A model generated the notes under the pieces. That model saw nothing but the letters and a program-made list of their open reading frames with translations. It was not told the origin of the DNA and ran no database searches. This document shows positions 63,198 to 64,000 of a DNA stretch of 64,000 bases, in pieces. Numbering within the stretch: position 1 is the first letter of the stretch; each line of letters opens with the position of its first letter. The translations under genes were made by a program, and so were the position numbers. The stretch covers positions 1-64,000 of the forward strand of contig NZ_JASNJE010000018.1 of NCBI RefSeq assembly GCF_030164465.1. The letters run 5' to 3'. This DNA is from Sedimentitalea xiamensis. GTDB taxonomy: Bacteria; Pseudomonadota; Alphaproteobacteria; Rhodobacterales; Rhodobacteraceae.

Positions 63198-63277
63198 CCG
63201 TTCCCTACGCCGGTATGACCCGGATCAGGTTCGATGGGTCGGCTTTCGCCTCTCAGCCATGACGGCACCCCAACGGA
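63198..63277 (-). promoter_or_regulatory. TPP riboswitch (THI box)
   Basis: Read on the minus strand, the conserved elements occur in order: GGGGTGCC (63271-63264), GGCTGAGA (63259-63252), then CCATCGAACCTGATCC (63239-63224), GGTCATACCGGCGTAGGGA (63222-63204). These are the pyrimidine- and pyrophosphate-sensing helices. It lies 80 bases ahead of thiD. Downstream, CGCGCC at 63183-63178 could pair with GGCGCG at 63127-63122, next to the thiD start; that suggests translational control, which is inference. Confidence 0.93.
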
Positions 63278-63478
63278 TTGGGTCATGGCTATTTGCTAGC
63301 GAACCACGAGTCAACCAGATTGCCTGCGAGAGCATATCGAGTGACGGAGAAGGTGATGTCACAGGAACTTGGCTTGAGGCGGGCAGCACGGCCCTTGACC
63401 ATGATACTGATGGGCTTCGTCGTCGTCGCTATCACCGGCCTGCCGCCTTTCCCGGCTTCTGGGCAAAATGGGAGCTGA

Positions 63479-64000
63479 TCATGCAGTTGGCCGGCCGCCG
63501 CGCGGGGCTGTCCGGCCGGAGGCGGCAGCAACGGCCTGACTTCTGATATTGGACGTTAGTGCGGCCAAGGCCTTCGCGACCGGGGTCTGCGGCGTCGACA
63601 AATCCTCATCGTCTTCGCCGTCGCCTTCCTCAGGGTCCTCTTCTGGAGCGAGCGTATCGAGAAAGCGTGCGAAGTCGGTCGGCAGCCCGCGATCATGGTT
63701 GAGCCGGAAATTGATGTGACGGCGGATGCGTTCGTCTGACTCGGTCCGCAAGGTCGACAGTGGTCCTTGGACAGATCCAATGAAGCGGACAAGTTCGAGG
63801 AGGGCACTGGCAATGGTAAGCCGCTGTAGACGGCCGAGTAGGGCTTCAGCTTCATTGCCGATACGAGCAACATCCGCGCGCTTGGATTTTTTCAATGTCT
63901 CGGCGGCGGCGGTGAGGTCGGACCAGAACTCCGCAAGCTGCCATTCGTCGAAGTCAAGGAACCAATCGGTCTGCGCGGTTATTTGTCGGAGACATATTTG
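63479..64000 (-). CDS. Unknown protein, 5' end beyond the window
   Basis: The frame is open from the right edge to the stop at 63479, giving at least 173 residues; a TTG at 63895 is only an internal codon. The visible part is mostly helical (WFLDFDEWQLAEFWSDLTAA, then RIGNEAEALLGRLQRL), with an acidic run EEDPEEGDGEDDEDL near the end and an alanine/arginine-rich tail. No family recognised and no signal peptide visible. The adjacent 3' region carries an IS6-end-like sequence. Confidence 0.55.
   Translation of the reverse strand, partial: QICLRQITAQTDWFLDFDEWQLAEFWSDLTAAAETLKKSKRADVARIGNEAEALLGRLQRLTIASALLELVRFIGSVQGPLSTLRTESDERIRRHINFRLNHDRGLPTDFARFLDTLAPEEDPEEGDGEDDEDLSTPQTPVAKALAALTSNIRSQAVAAASGRTAPRGGRPTA

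Noticed and set aside
1-64000. tRNA, rRNA genes and CRISPR arrays
   Set aside because: Gaps between genes were read for cloverleaf-like and regularly spaced repeats; none was found by eye.

Overview
The window reads as a chromosomal segment of a high-GC alphaproteobacterium, most likely a Rhodobacteraceae/Roseobacter-group organism. The grounds are the gene content (ilvIH with a leader attenuator, bpt, DUF2852 and RDD proteins, Hint-domain proteins of the kind common in that group, a thi operon with fused ThiF-rhodanese) and dense operons with ATGA overlaps. No rRNA, tRNA or CRISPR array was seen.

Layout. 1-1139: an IS630 transposase end abutting a truncated RTX protein. 1226-6314: amidase, DUF2189 membrane protein, a Rieske oxygenase with a 72-aa partner, an XRE regulator and a small conserved protein. 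6318-8891: ilvI-ilvH with a promoter, a 15-codon leader peptide and a terminator/antiterminator. 9011-11920: bpt, RDD, DUF2852 and small membrane proteins. 11931-14995: small exported proteins in a duplicated two-gene cassette behind a Hint protein. 15312-18111: AraC regulator and arylsulfatase. 18127-19027: a nest of IS6, IS5 and IS110-like fragments. 19538-23692: a second Hint-lipoprotein pair and a TPR-glycosyltransferase.

23710-32713: two dead IS6-family copies bracket an arginine/methylarginine catabolic island. It holds dimethylargininase, a 2-ketoarginine decarboxylase-like ThDP enzyme, an arginine aminotransferase-like enzyme, a TetR regulator and a divergent polar amino acid ABC importer. 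The importer's ATPase gene is frameshifted in this sequence. 32855-47230: a 14.4-kb three-gene operon of giant proteins (2503, 1251 and 1030 aa) that I do not recognise. The last ends in a PLD-like module with an eroded active site. This is the strongest candidate for an undescribed system.

47598-52422: a copper-handling cluster (TolC-like lipoprotein, multicopper oxidase, cupredoxin, CusF-like protein, cytochrome c). 52968-55291: a FecR/CHASE2-adenylate cyclase pair. 55697-63277: a complete thiamine cluster on the minus strand, thiD-O-S-G-E-F followed by thiY-tenA-thiZ-thiX, behind a TPP riboswitch. Thiazole synthesis, coupling to HMP-PP, precursor uptake and salvage thus appear to share one TPP-sensing control. 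A partial unknown gene runs off the right edge.
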